Assembly (NCBI RefSeq): GCF_023333585.1
Contig: NZ_JAIQZN010000055.1
Span: 1-50,049, forward strand
DNA from: Argonema antarcticum A004/B2
GTDB lineage: Bacteria > Cyanobacteriota > Cyanobacteriia > Cyanobacteriales > Aerosakkonemataceae
Direction: 5' to 3'
DNA length: 50,049 nucleotides
Positions 16,495 through 26,518 of this stretch are shown in pieces (within the stretch, counting starts at the first letter, position 1; each line of letters opens with the position of its first letter). Both the position numbers and the translations under genes were made by a program. Below the pieces are notes generated by a model, which saw nothing but the letters and a program-made list of their open reading frames with translations, was not told the origin of the DNA and made no database searches.

Positions 16495-19400
16495 ATGAAA
16501 CGCATTATTAGTGGTGTTTTAGCTTTGGGTGTTTGTTTGACTCCTCTGACTGTTCCGCTGATGGTTCGACCTAGTTGGGGGCAAAGTGAAAATTTACAGG
16601 AAGACGTAGGACAACTTTTGCAGCAAGCAACGCAACAAAATAAGCAAGGCAAATCATTAGAGGCTATAGCAACTTTACAGCGGGTTCTAGCCATTGGACG
16701 AAAATTTAAAGATAGACCAGTTGAAGCAGCAGCACTGCTGGGAATTGGCTTGAACTATGACGAAATTGGGCGAGAAAAGGAAGCCTTAAATTTCTACAAA
16801 CAAGCTCTCCCAATTTGGCAAAAAATCAATAATCGTAATGCGGAAGCTATTACTTTGAATAGTATCGGTGGAGCTTATCGAGACCTCGGACAACTGCAAG
16901 AGGCATTGAAATACTATAACCTAGCTTTACCGATTAGGCGGGAAATAAATGACCGTCTTGGTGAGGTTACTACTCTAAGTAATATTGGCTTAGCTTACCG
17001 AAACATCGGACAACCCCAAGAGGCATTGAAATACTATAACCTAGCTTTACCGATTAGACAGGAAGTGAATGACCGCTTTGGGGAAGCTGCTACTTTGAAT
17101 GGTATTGGTTTAGTTTACCGAGACCTCGGACAGCCACAAGAAGCTTTAAAATACTATAAGCTGGCTTTACCAATTATGCGGCAAGTGAACGATCGCTCTG
17201 GGGAAGCCACTATTCTAAATAGTATCGGTATAGTTTATAAAGAGATGGAACAGCCACAAGAAGCTTTGAAATACTATAAGCTGGCTTTACCAATCATGCG
17301 GGAAGTAAATGACCGCCCTGAAGAAGCTACTACTCTGAATAATATTGGTAAAGTTTACGGAGACATTGGACAATCACAAGAAGCTTTGAAATACTATAAG
17401 CTGGCTTTACCAATTATGCGGGAAGTAAAAAACCGTTCTGGGGAAGCCACGACTTTGACTAATATTGGTACAGTTTACCATCACATCGGACAACCGCAAG
17501 AGGGATTAAAATATCATAACCTGGCTTTATCAATTATGCGGGAAGTGAATAACCGTTCTGGGGAAGCTACGACTCTCAATAATATAGGCTTAGTTTACGC
17601 CACCATCGGACAACCGCAAGAGGCATTGAAATACTATAAGCTGGCTTTACCAATTATGCGGGAAGTAAAAAACCGTTCTGGGGAAGCTACGGCTCTGAAT
17701 AATATCGGTGGAGTTTACCAAGACATTGGAAAACCACGAGAGGCATTGAAATACTTTAACCAGGCTTTACCGATAAGGCGGGAAGTGAATGACCGCTCTG
17801 GAGAAGCTACAACTCTGAATAATATCGGTGGAGTTTACCAAGACATTGGACAACCGCAAGAGGCATTGAAATACTTTAACCAGGCTTTACCGATAATGCG
17901 GGAAGTAAAAAACCGTTCTGGGGAAGCTGCTACTCTAAATAATATTGGTACAGTTTCCCAAGCAATTGCAAAACCACAAGAGGCATTGAAATACTATAAT
18001 CTGGCTTTACCAATAATGCGAACAGTGAATGATCGCTCTGGAGAAGCTACAACTCTGAGCAATATCGGCTTAGTTTACCAATTATTCGGAAAATTGCCAG
18101 AGGCATTGAAATATTTCGGCCTTGCTTTACGCATTCGGAGAGAGGTACATGACCGTGCTGGGGAAGCTATGAGTCTGAATGGCGTTGGATTAGTTTACCG
18201 AGACCTCGGACAACCGCAAGAGGCATTGAAATACTTTAACCAGGCTTTACCGATAATGCGGGAAGTGAATGATCGTTCTGGGGAAGCTACTACTCTGAAT
18301 AATATTGTCTTAGTTTACGCCAGCATCGGACAACTTCAAGAGGCATTAAAATATTACAATCAGGCTTTACCGATAATGCGGGAAGGGAATAACCGTTTCG
18401 GTGAAGGCGCTATTCTGAATAACATTGGCTTACTTTACGCCAATATAGAGCAACCCCAACAGGCATTAAAATACTATAATCTGGCTTTACCAATAACGCG
18501 GGACATCACAAAGCGTGATTTGGAAGCTTCTATTCTGCATAATATTGGTTTCGCTTACCAAGACATGGAACAACCAACACAGGCTATTTCTAACTGGGAA
18601 CAATCAATGACAATTACCTTAGAAATGCGTGGAGGTTTACAGAAGGAAAATCGGCAAATGTTTTTGGAGGCTTATAGAGAAACTCCGATCGCACTCATCT
18701 CCCTCCTCATCGACCAAAACCAACCCGATCGCGCCTTTCAATACGCCAACCTCGCCACCACAGCCGACCTCGCCGACTACACCCGCCTAATAAACGCCAA
18801 AGTTTCTAACCCACAAGCACAGCAAAAAATTGACGAATGGAATCAAAAAAATCAACAATTGCAATTCCTCCAACGACGATTGCAAGAGAAGTTTTCCGAA
18901 CAACTATCCCGACAAATGCGGGAATTAGAATCACAAGTATTTGCAGACGCAGACAAAATTTCCAAAGAATTTCCCGAAGCAGCCGAACTATTTGAAACCA
19001 CCCGCACAGATATTAAACAGCTAAGAGATAGCATCCCCGCCGGAACCGTTGTAGTTCAACCCATCTTGCTGGCAAATGTAAAAAACGTACCGAATACGGT
19101 AGCCATATTTGTTATCACCAAAGACCAACTAAGCGTAATAAAAAATGCGATCGACCCGAAAGAATTCGATCGACTCCTCACGGAATACCGCGAACAACTG
19201 CAAAACGACGGCGACACTCGCTACACAGAAACCGGAAGTAAAATTTACGACATTCTGATTCGCCCAGTAGAAGACAAAATCCAGGCATTCTCCCCCAAAG
19301 AATTGAGCATCATCGCCACAGGCAAACTGCGCTACATACCCTTTGAAACCCTTTACGATAAACAAACCCGCCAATACCTAATCCAAAAATATCCCATCAA

Positions 19401-20193
19401 CTATCTTACTCGCCTTTCTCCTCGTTCATTGTTAGTAACTCGCAATTTCCCGCTTATAAAAAATATTCCCACACTCCCAGGTATTGCCGCAATAATCATC
19501 ATTAGTAGCATTGCAATCTGGATGTGGCGCAAATTTGGCATCGTACCAACTGGAGTTTTGATAATTATCTTAGGTAGCGGCACATACTACTTCATAGTTC
19601 AGCCCAACGCTCATGTTTTAGCATTAGGAAATCCCATCCCCCGCGACCCGCAAAATCTACCCGGAACGGAAGAAGAAGTGAGAAATATCGCCCAATTCTT
19701 CCCCGGTAGCGAATCATTTCTCCACGACAACGCCACCCTCGACAAATTCAAAACCTTTGCACCCCGCTTTCCCTTCCTGCACCTAGCAACACACGGCTGT
19801 TTTCAACCCCAAGGCTGTCAAAAATTAGGCATGAAAGCGAATACTATCCTTTTTGCAGATCGACAATTAAATATTGCCGACGCCGCCTTATTGGGATTGC
19901 AAAACACCGAACTCCTCACCCTCAGCGCTTGTCAAACCGCCCTGCAAGCTAACTCGAACGGCGAAGAAATAGCCGGACTTGCCTATATATTTGAACGTGC
20001 GGGTGCAAAAGCGGTGATGGCGAGTCTCTGGAATGCTGAGGATAATACAACTAAGGATATTATGGTTCAGTTTTATCAGAATATCAAAAATGGGATGAGT
20101 AAAGGGGAAGCGCTGCAAAAAGCGAAGTTAAGTCAAATTGGACACCATCCTTTTTATTGGTCGCCTTTTATTTTGATTGGCGATGCGCGGTAG
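16495..20193 (+). CDS. TPR-CHAT protein with signal peptide and internal membrane segments
   Basis: A 1232-residue protein. Residues 1-29 look like a signal peptide (MKRIISGVLALGVCLTPLTV...). Residues about 35-715 hold some 17 tetratricopeptide-type repeats, 16 of them in strict 40-residue register (consensus EATTLNNIGLVY...EALKYYNLALPIMRE). A helical stretch leads to a C-terminal CHAT domain, a caspase-like cysteine protease fold: catalytic His1100 in HLATHG and Cys1146 in LSACQTAL, with MASLWNAED after. Unusually, residues about 985-1042 carry two hydrophobic segments (IAAIIIISSIAIWMW and GVLIIILGSGTYYFIV) between CHAT strands RSLLVT and VLALGNP. A Ser/Thr kinase follows. Substrate and localisation are not known. 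Confidence 0.93.
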   Translation: MKRIISGVLALGVCLTPLTVPLMVRPSWGQSENLQEDVGQLLQQATQQNKQGKSLEAIATLQRVLAIGRKFKDRPVEAAALLGIGLNYDEIGREKEALNFYKQALPIWQKINNRNAEAITLNSIGGAYRDLGQLQEALKYYNLALPIRREINDRLGEVTTLSNIGLAYRNIGQPQEALKYYNLALPIRQEVNDRFGEAATLNGIGLVYRDLGQPQEALKYYKLALPIMRQVNDRSGEATILNSIGIVYKEMEQPQEALKYYKLALPIMREVNDRPEEATTLNNIGKVYGDIGQSQEALKYYKLALPIMREVKNRSGEATTLTNIGTVYHHIGQPQEGLKYHNLALSIMREVNNRSGEATTLNNIGLVYATIGQPQEALKYYKLALPIMREVKNRSGEATALNNIGGVYQDIGKPREALKYFNQALPIRREVNDRSGEATTLNNIGGVYQDIGQPQEALKYFNQALPIMREVKNRSGEAATLNNIGTVSQAIAKPQEALKYYNLALPIMRTVNDRSGEATTLSNIGLVYQLFGKLPEALKYFGLALRIRREVHDRAGEAMSLNGVGLVYRDLGQPQEALKYFNQALPIMREVNDRSGEATTLNNIVLVYASIGQLQEALKYYNQALPIMREGNNRFGEGAILNNIGLLYANIEQPQQALKYYNLALPITRDITKRDLEASILHNIGFAYQDMEQPTQAISNWEQSMTITLEMRGGLQKENRQMFLEAYRETPIALISLLIDQNQPDRAFQYANLATTADLADYTRLINAKVSNPQAQQKIDEWNQKNQQLQFLQRRLQEKFSEQLSRQMRELESQVFADADKISKEFPEAAELFETTRTDIKQLRDSIPAGTVVVQPILLANVKNVPNTVAIFVITKDQLSVIKNAIDPKEFDRLLTEYREQLQNDGDTRYTETGSKIYDILIRPVEDKIQAFSPKELSIIATGKLRYIPFETLYDKQTRQYLIQKYPINYLTRLSPRSLLVTRNFPLIKNIPTLPGIAAIIIISSIAIWMWRKFGIVPTGVLIIILGSGTYYFIVQPNAHVLALGNPIPRDPQNLPGTEEEVRNIAQFFPGSESFLHDNATLDKFKTFAPRFPFLHLATHGCFQPQGCQKLGMKANTILFADRQLNIADAALLGLQNTELLTLSACQTALQANSNGEEIAGLAYIFERAGAKAVMASLWNAEDNTTKDIMVQFYQNIKNGMSKGEALQKAKLSQIGHHPFYWSPFILIGDAR

Positions 20194-20228
20194 ATTTAGG
20201 GGGGAAGTATTCGGGTGAGTCGCACACA

Positions 20229-20351
20229 CCCGCCCGGAAATCAATTTCCGGGCTAATAGCGAAAGTCCACTGAAGTGGACTGGAAGATTAATATTCAGTC
20301 CACTTCAGTGGACTTCAGCTATTAGCCTGGGGTTTGAACCCCAGGCGGGCT
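20229..20351. repeat. Large compound inverted repeat
   Basis: CGCCCGGAAAT...TTTCCGGGCTAATAGC on the left mirrors GCTATTAGCCTGGGG...CCCAGGCGGGC on the right. GTCCACTGAAGTGGACT is repeated in inverted form on each side of an AT-rich centre. It follows the TPR-CHAT gene by about 35 bases and may terminate or insulate its transcript. Confidence 0.8.
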
Positions 20352-20389
20352 GGTATCAAAACCAAAATTGCGATCGCCAAATGCTTCGC

Positions 20390-20630
20390 CCCTACAATTA
20401 TGCGCCGCGATCTTGCTACCACAACAGAAACCCGGTTTCTCCAAGAAACCGGGTTTCTAGGCCCTGGCTGAGGCCCTACAATCATGCGCCGCGATCGATC
20501 TCTCTACCAAAACAGAAACCCGGTTTCTCCAAGAAACCGGGTTTCTAGGCCCACAGCTGCGATCGCCCCTACAATTATACGCCGCGATCGATCTCTCTAC
20601 CACAACAGAAACCCGGTTTCTAGGCCCACA
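20390..20630. repeat. Tandem array of three units with AGAAACCCGGTTTCT palindromes
   Basis: Three direct repeats of about 60-90 bp each contain CCTACAATTATGCGCCGCG followed by the AGAAACCCGGTTTCT palindrome. Full hairpins are at 20426-20458 and 20514-20546, and a half hairpin is at 20607-20622. The same hairpin occurs singly at 23211-23243. No gene is supported in 20194-20740. A TCTAAAA heptamer tract (20711-20735) precedes the kinase start. Confidence 0.85.
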
Positions 20631-20740
20631 GGTGCGATCGCAACAGCGATGCGTAGCACGATCGCACTCACCACAAAATCACGCTAAACTCTTAGTGTGC
20701 AAGACTTTCTTCAATCTAAAATCTAAAATCTAAAGTCGAT

Positions 20741-21886
20741 ATGAGTTATTGCCTCAACCCTAATTGCCCAAACCCCGAAAACCCAGATGTCACGCTATTT
20801 TGCGTCACCTGTGGCACTAAATTAATTCTAAAAGACCGTTACCGCGCCATCAAACCGATCGGACAAGGCGGTTTTGGTATAACTTACTTAGCAGTGGATG
20901 AAGATAAACCATCCAAACCACCCTGCGTAATTAAACAATTTTTCCCTTTAGTTCAAGGTGCGAGTAACCTTCAAAAAGCATCGGAATTATTTACCCAAGA
21001 AGCGGTACAACTGGATGAATTGGGCAAACATCCCCAAATTCCAGACTTGTTAGCCTATTTTATCATAGATAATCAGCAATATCTAGTCCAGGAATTCATC
21101 GACGGACAAACTTTATCTCAAGAATTAGCACAAAAGGGTATTTTCAATGAAATTCAGATTCGACAATTGCTGAATGATTTATTGCCAGTCTTGCAATTTG
21201 TCCACAGCAAGCTGGTAATTCACCGGGATATCAAACCTGATAATATTATTAGGAGAAAGATCGATCGCAAACTCTTCCTCGTCGATTTCGGTGCTGCCAA
21301 AACCACTACTGGCAAAGCTTTGCAGCAAACTGGAACGAGTATCGGCAGTCCCGAATATGTCGCACCGGAACAATCTAGAGGTAGGGCTGTTTTTTCTAGC
21401 GATATTTATAGTTTAGCAGTTACCTGCATTCACCTATTAACTGGAATGTCGCCTTTTGATTTATTTGATATGAACCAAGATGTTTGGGTGTGGCGGCAAT
21501 TTCTGAAAAATCCCGTCAGTAACCAGATGGGTAAGATTCTTGATAAGATGTTGGATAATGCGATCGATCGACGCTATCAATCAGTTGCTGATATTCTCAA
21601 AGATTTGAATATTCAAACACCACCAGCCGCGACACCAAAACCTCAAACCCCTACAAAGCAGACTGTAAAACCATCTCCCGTTACACCAGCTATTCCAGTG
21701 AAAAGTAAAATTGATGATGAATTAGCACAATTAAAATCTGAATTCATTAATCCTGCTGCACCTAAAAAAAATCAGCCATCGCCATCTCAGCAAACGCCGT
21801 CACCTAATTCTACCACAGCCAAAAGCCAGATTGATAAGGATTTGGAAGAGTTGCGATCGCAATTTGGTCAAAACCTAAATAATTAA
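20741..21886 (+). CDS. Serine/threonine protein kinase with N-terminal 4-Cys motif
   Basis: A 381-residue Hanks-type kinase of the cyanobacterial 4-Cys class. Cysteines 4, 9, 21 and 24 form a zinc-ribbon-like motif (CLNPNC...CVTC). The kinase domain follows: glycine loop IGQGGFGITYLA (40-51), Lys65 (VIKQF), HRDIKPDN (161-168), DFG 182-184, and GSPEYVAPEQ. The C-terminal 100 residues are Pro/Thr-rich linker ending in two similar short helices (IDDELAQLKSEF and IDKDLEELRSQFG). All catalytic residues are present. It lies between the TPR-CHAT protein and a cyclase-like protein on the same strand, about 550 bases after the former. Confidence 0.92.
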   Translation: MSYCLNPNCPNPENPDVTLFCVTCGTKLILKDRYRAIKPIGQGGFGITYLAVDEDKPSKPPCVIKQFFPLVQGASNLQKASELFTQEAVQLDELGKHPQIPDLLAYFIIDNQQYLVQEFIDGQTLSQELAQKGIFNEIQIRQLLNDLLPVLQFVHSKLVIHRDIKPDNIIRRKIDRKLFLVDFGAAKTTTGKALQQTGTSIGSPEYVAPEQSRGRAVFSSDIYSLAVTCIHLLTGMSPFDLFDMNQDVWVWRQFLKNPVSNQMGKILDKMLDNAIDRRYQSVADILKDLNIQTPPAATPKPQTPTKQTVKPSPVTPAIPVKSKIDDELAQLKSEFINPAAPKKNQPSPSQQTPSPNSTTAKSQIDKDLEELRSQFGQNLNN

Positions 21887-21954
21887 TTAAAATTGTCCGG
21901 TTATTGGCTCTTGGGAAGTATCCTAGTTTTTAAGTAATTTAACGAGGTAAAGAT

Positions 21955-23202
21955 ATGGCAAATAAATTTAGCAAAGAACGATACTCTCCTTCATTTTTTG
22001 ACCTTGCACAAGATATTACTGGTGGTTTACCGATCAAGCTGGTTAACCAGTGGCTAGAAAGTGAACAAACGGAAGAAGATGCTTTGAAGCTGCTCGCTCA
22101 GTATAAAATCAAAGGCTATAGTGTCTCTTCTGATTCCGCTGGTTTAACGAAACTGACCAAGCAAAAAGGCTTGATGGAAATTCTCGCCATTATCAATCAG
22201 CCAAAAGAAATTGTGCATGGTTACGGTACTGCGATTGGCGGACAAGGGATTGGCATTTGGGCTGCTGATAATACTCAAATGTTTTATCCAGAAGCAGTTA
22301 CTGCTGAAACTCTCTTGTCTGCATTGCTAACTATGCAGGATGAGATTAAGAAAACCTGCCAAATTAAAATTGGGCTGGGGGCGCACTTGGGTGAGTTTTA
22401 TTACATTAATGGTGGCTTGTATGGATTAGAAGCAGATGCGATCGAAGAAGTTGCTGAAAATGAAACTGAAGGTGGCGAAATTGCTATCAGTGAAGGTATT
22501 TACAATCTCTTACCAGAAAACCACCAGTTTGTAATTGAGAAAAAAATCGCCCATCCTATAATAGGCAAGATATTTCGCCTCATAGATGGCCCGCGTTTAG
22601 CTAATGTCCAACCTGGAAATACTAAATATCCTATTCCCTACTCTGAGGATTTTTATCGAGACTTAGTTACTTATGAAAACCGACTGCATGATACTGCGTT
22701 TGGTCAGCAATTGGCAGATAAGTACATGATTAAAAAAGTGGTCGTACTGATCGAACGGGAGACAAAAGAAATTGAATTACATCAAGTTTCTATGTTAACT
22801 AATATCTCCCTTTCCACAATTTTAAAAGATGTGGGTATGCGGCTGCTTTCTCAAAACAATGGTGTTGAAATCAAGGTAGTTAGCAACTTAGGAATTTACA
22901 TTTTTGACGATGGAGTAGCGGCGATTAACTTTGCGAAATTGATTCGTGAAGAATTAGTTAAACAAGACCTTAGCTGTCGAATTGGCATTGATGTAGGCCC
23001 AGTTTTAATATTCGATCTACCTGTCGGTGGTAAGGATATTGCTGGTATGCCCGTAAACATTGCTTCAAAAATGGCGCAAGATAAAGGAAAGTTAGGCAAA
23101 TTGTACTTGAGTGCAGCAATGAAAGAGTTGGTAAATTTAAATGGATTTACAGAAATTAAATACACCGTTTCAGGGGTAGAAATGGCCGCATACGAAGGTT
23201 AA
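21955..23202 (+). CDS. Protein with two divergent class III nucleotide-cyclase-like domains
   Basis: A 415-residue cytoplasmic protein. The first half (residues about 50-220) has SSDSAGLTKLT, which resembles the D-x-x-G-x-T opening of class III cyclases. It then has IKIGLGAHLGEFYYINGGLYG and a later AISEGIYNLLP, as in the cyclase fold. The second half (about 260-415) repeats the plan with CRIGIDVGPVLIFDLP, then GMPVNIASKMAQDKGKLGKL and YLSAAM, but lacks an opening Asp motif. Catalytic sets look incomplete, so it may be a sensor or pseudoenzyme. The ATG at 21955 follows AACGAGGTAAAGAT. It is 68 bases after the kinase gene, so co-transcription is likely. Cyclase relatedness is my inference from motif order. 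Confidence 0.7.
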   Translation: MANKFSKERYSPSFFDLAQDITGGLPIKLVNQWLESEQTEEDALKLLAQYKIKGYSVSSDSAGLTKLTKQKGLMEILAIINQPKEIVHGYGTAIGGQGIGIWAADNTQMFYPEAVTAETLLSALLTMQDEIKKTCQIKIGLGAHLGEFYYINGGLYGLEADAIEEVAENETEGGEIAISEGIYNLLPENHQFVIEKKIAHPIIGKIFRLIDGPRLANVQPGNTKYPIPYSEDFYRDLVTYENRLHDTAFGQQLADKYMIKKVVVLIERETKEIELHQVSMLTNISLSTILKDVGMRLLSQNNGVEIKVVSNLGIYIFDDGVAAINFAKLIREELVKQDLSCRIGIDVGPVLIFDLPVGGKDIAGMPVNIASKMAQDKGKLGKLYLSAAMKELVNLNGFTEIKYTVSGVEMAAYEG

Positions 23203-23210
23203 CATAACTC

Positions 23211-23243
23211 AGAAACCCGGTTTCTTGAAGAAACCGGGTTTCT
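23211..23243. terminator. Bidirectional hairpin between the cyclase-like gene and ppc
   Basis: AGAAACCCGGTTTCTT pairs perfectly with AAGAAACCGGGTTTCT around a single base, between two convergent genes. It is the same palindrome as in the array at 20390-20630. It may act as a terminator for both strands, although T-runs are short. Confidence 0.65.
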
Positions 23244-23258
23244 TTACATCAGCGATCA

Positions 23259-26200
23259 TCAACCTGTATTCCGCATCCCAGCAGCAATACCGTTAATCGT
23301 CAACAACGCACCACGCAACAATTCACCGCGACTGTGACGAGAATCGATCACTCCAGAAGCAGCTTGAGTCTTACTTTGGCGGAGGCGTTTCAGCAGAGAC
23401 ACTTGCAAGAAACCTAGCGGCACAATGTTACCATTGCGTAACTGGACCGATCGCTGCAAATCCGGATCGCCATCCAACAAACGTTTGTGATCGGTGATGC
23501 TTAACACGAGATCGCGAGTCAGATGATATTCATTCGCAATCTGTTCAAACAACCGTTCAAAACGGGGCATATCTTCGGTTAAAGATAATTCCTTTACGTA
23601 ATGATGAGCGAGTTGTAGGTCAACTTTTGATAAAGTCATCTCCACTTTGGAGATGACCATTTTAAAGAACGGCCACTTGTAATAAAAGTAGCGCATTAAC
23701 TTCAGGTTTTCCTGGGAATCTTCATTTAAAAAATCCTGAAGTGCCGTACCAACACCATACCAAGCTGGTAGCAGGAAACGGCTTTGCGTCCAGCTAAACA
23801 CCCACGGAATAGCGCGGAGAGTAGTTAAATCTTTCTTCCCGCTGCGGCGACGCGCCGGACGAGAACTAATTTGCAATTGGCTGATTTCATCAATTGGGGT
23901 AACGCTATGGAAGAAATCGATAAAATCAGGTTGTTCGTAAATCAAGGCGCGATAGTGCGTGCGTGATTTAGCTGACAACTCTTCCATTATTTCGTTCCAG
24001 GGTTGAATATCATCAAACCCAGTTCTCAATAAGCTGGCTTGAATTACCGCCGAAGTGACGGTTTCCAGGTTGTAGATGGCTAATTCCGGCCAAGAATATT
24101 TAGAGGCTAACACTTCGCCTTGTTCGGTAATCTTGATCCGCCCGTTGATGCTGTGACCGGGTTGTGCCAAAATAGCTTCGTAGGATGGGCCACCGCCGCG
24201 TCCTACGGAACCGCCGCGTCCGTGGAAGATGCGTAAATTGACATCGTATTTTTCTGCGATCGCTTGCAGTGCTTTCTGCGCCTTGTGAATTTCCCAGTTA
24301 CTGCTCAAGAAACCAGAATCTTTATTGCTATCAGAATACCCCAACATCACCTCTTGCAGGCTTTGCCGCTGTCTGTTAGCAGTCTCTGGCGTTTCGTCTA
24401 AACTTTTTACTGAGATCGCAGACTTACCACCGGCCAGCAAAGACCGATAACAAGGCAATTCAAACAGCGTCTGCATCACGTATGGAGCCTGTTTGAGGTC
24501 TTCTACGGTTTCAAAGAGGGGCACCACGTACAGCGTACCTTCCCCTGTGGATGGGTCATAGAGTCCGGCTTCTTTCGCCAGCAGCAACACTTCCAGCAAG
24601 TCGCTCACGTCGTGGCTCATGCTGATGATATAAGTTTGGCAGATTTCAGGGCCAAATTCTTGCTGAAGCTGGCGCACTACGCGAAAGGTTTCAATAATTT
24701 CGCTGGTTTGGGGGCCAAACGGCAGTTCTGTTGGAATTAAAGGTCGTCTGGTTTGCAGTTCCGCCACCAACCATTCGATTCGTTCTTGCTCTGTTAGTTC
24801 GTTGTAAGGCCGGGGTAAAATTTGCAGGTATTGGGCAATTTCATTAACGGCGTCAGAGTGATGGGTACTTTCCTGGCGGATATCCAGGTGCGCCAGCTTG
24901 AAGCCGTAGATTTCTACCTGACAGATCAGATTTTCCAGATCTCGGCAAACTAACCCGGTTTCCTTGAGGTTGCGCTGAATTAGCCGCAATTGAGCTAGGA
25001 ATTCTGAGGCAAACTGGTAGTAGCTACCAGGCTGGGGTTGCTTGAGCTTGTCCAGTTGTACGTCATCGCTGTTGTAGAGTCGCCAATTGCGATCGAGGGT
25101 ATTTTCCAACCGCTTTTTCACAAAAGATAGCTTTAAGCGATAAGGCTCTTGCCGATATTTAATTGATAGTTGTTCGTATACCTCTGGCATTTGCATTCTA
25201 TTTTGCTCCAGAGATTCCAGCAGTTCCGGTAATACATCGCACCAGTGCAATGACAGACTCAATCGCTCGATCAGCTGTCCTACCGATTTGATATATTTTT
25301 CCAAAACCAGATTCCGCTGGTAGCAAGCTGTTTGCCAAGTGATCGCCGGTGTCACCGAAGGGTTACCATCCCGATCCGATCCTACCCAGGAACCGAACTT
25401 GCAGAAGTTGTGGTTGGGAGGACGCAGATTACCAAAGGAGCTGTTTAAACTTCTCTCTAAGCGTTGATAAAGTTGAGGAATAGCATCAAACAACACTTCT
25501 TTGAAGTAGTGGAGGGTATAGTCTACTTCATCTAACACGGAGGGTTTGAACTGGTGCAATTCGTCAGTTCGCCACCACAGGCGAATTTCTTCTGTCAATT
25601 CCTCTTGGAGTGCTGATGCTTCCCAAGGTGCTTCTGCGCTGTTCCACAGGGACGCTTCTGTGATTCCGGGACTCCGTGCGGTTTCCCCAAGGTTAGAGTA
25701 GCTGAGGTTACAGTATGAAGTTTGCGCGTTTTGCTCCACTTCGTCGAGTTGTTGTAAAATCTTGGCAATGCGCCGCTGTTTGTCTCTGATGGTGTGGCGG
25801 ACAATTTCTGTCGGGTGAGCTGTGAACACCAACCGGACATCCAGGTTGTCAATCAGTCGCTGGATAACTTGCGGTGGCATATTTAATTGCCGCAATTTGG
25901 GAAATAACGACTGGAAGGTGCCTTTTTCCCGCTTTTGACCGTTTGTTTCTTGCCAATTTTTTTCTAGGGAGTCTCCTCCGGGTACGGCACTTTTGGCTTC
26001 TGCATCTAGTTTGGCAAACGCTTGCAGGGCTGGATCGGCTGGTTCTTTAGCGGGTACCATCCTTAAGGAAAGCTGTTGGGCTCGTTGCTCGTAGTGCTGT
26101 TCGACAATGTTGATTAGCTGGAAATATAGCGCAAAGGCTCTCGCAGCGCGAATGGCGGCGTTAATATCCAGGTTTTCAATTAGCTTAGAGACTTCTGCGT

Positions 26201-26411
26201 CTTTTTCGTTGGTCGCTTGTCCTTCTGGAGAACAAAGCGATCGCAGTTGTTTTAGTAAATCTACCAGTTCCTGACCGCACTCCGAGCGGAGAACAGATTC
26301 CCACAACTCTTCCACCACTTTGAGGCGATGGCGCAGATACAATTCTGATGGCGAATCGGATGGCGATGCAAGATGAACTGCCTGATGGTCAGAGTGGAGT
26401 ATGGAACTCAT
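23259..26411 (-). CDS. ppc: Phosphoenolpyruvate carboxylase
   Basis: Carboxylates phosphoenolpyruvate to oxaloacetate, the anaplerotic entry to the TCA cycle in cyanobacteria. From ATG 26411 ([16 protein letters not shown]) the product has 1050 residues, typical for cyanobacteria. The signature sites are present: [13 protein letters not shown] near residue 200, [16 protein letters not shown] near 690 and [14 protein letters not shown] near 730, ending in the conserved C-terminus RNTG. An in-frame ATG at 26444 would add 11 residues; I prefer 26411 because it matches the family start MSS(V/I)L. It is convergent with the cyclase-like gene. No partner genes are near, as usual for ppc. Confidence 0.96.
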   Translation of the reverse strand: MSSILHSDHQAVHLASPSDSPSELYLRHRLKVVEELWESVLRSECGQELVDLLKQLRSLCSPEGQATNEKDAEVSKLIENLDINAAIRAARAFALYFQLINIVEQHYEQRAQQLSLRMVPAKEPADPALQAFAKLDAEAKSAVPGGDSLEKNWQETNGQKREKGTFQSLFPKLRQLNMPPQVIQRLIDNLDVRLVFTAHPTEIVRHTIRDKQRRIAKILQQLDEVEQNAQTSYCNLSYSNLGETARSPGITEASLWNSAEAPWEASALQEELTEEIRLWWRTDELHQFKPSVLDEVDYTLHYFKEVLFDAIPQLYQRLERSLNSSFGNLRPPNHNFCKFGSWVGSDRDGNPSVTPAITWQTACYQRNLVLEKYIKSVGQLIERLSLSLHWCDVLPELLESLEQNRMQMPEVYEQLSIKYRQEPYRLKLSFVKKRLENTLDRNWRLYNSDDVQLDKLKQPQPGSYYQFASEFLAQLRLIQRNLKETGLVCRDLENLICQVEIYGFKLAHLDIRQESTHHSDAVNEIAQYLQILPRPYNELTEQERIEWLVAELQTRRPLIPTELPFGPQTSEIIETFRVVRQLQQEFGPEICQTYIISMSHDVSDLLEVLLLAKEAGLYDPSTGEGTLYVVPLFETVEDLKQAPYVMQTLFELPCYRSLLAGGKSAISVKSLDETPETANRQRQSLQEVMLGYSDSNKDSGFLSSNWEIHKAQKALQAIAEKYDVNLRIFHGRGGSVGRGGGPSYEAILAQPGHSINGRIKITEQGEVLASKYSWPELAIYNLETVTSAVIQASLLRTGFDDIQPWNEIMEELSAKSRTHYRALIYEQPDFIDFFHSVTPIDEISQLQISSRPARRRSGKKDLTTLRAIPWVFSWTQSRFLLPAWYGVGTALQDFLNEDSQENLKLMRYFYYKWPFFKMVISKVEMTLSKVDLQLAHHYVKELSLTEDMPRFERLFEQIANEYHLTRDLVLSITDHKRLLDGDPDLQRSVQLRNGNIVPLGFLQVSLLKRLRQSKTQAASGVIDSRHSRGELLRGALLTINGIAAGMRNTG

Positions 26412-26493
26412 AGGGTCTGCTTTAGCTGTTCTTGGATATTCCATAATTTTAGGCTCTTAAGTTCGATGAATTTAGTCTCATAGAAGACCAATT

Positions 26494-26518
26494 GACCGCT
26501 AAAGAGCGGTCTTTTTTT
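26494..26518 (+). terminator. Hairpin with T-run between ppc and the upstream small gene
   Basis: GACCGCT and AGCGGTC pair around AAAG and are followed by seven T residues in the plus direction. Both adjacent genes are on the minus strand, so the T-run would stop an antisense transcript running from ppc toward 26517. On the minus strand the same hairpin has no T-run and could only attenuate. Confidence 0.55.

Noticed and set aside
20390-20630. Possible CRISPR array
   Set aside because: Repeat and spacer lengths vary, the intervening sequence is itself repeated, and no cas gene is near.
20484-20687. 67-residue open frame rich in Arg
   Set aside because: It is a by-product of the tandem palindromic array at 20390-20630.
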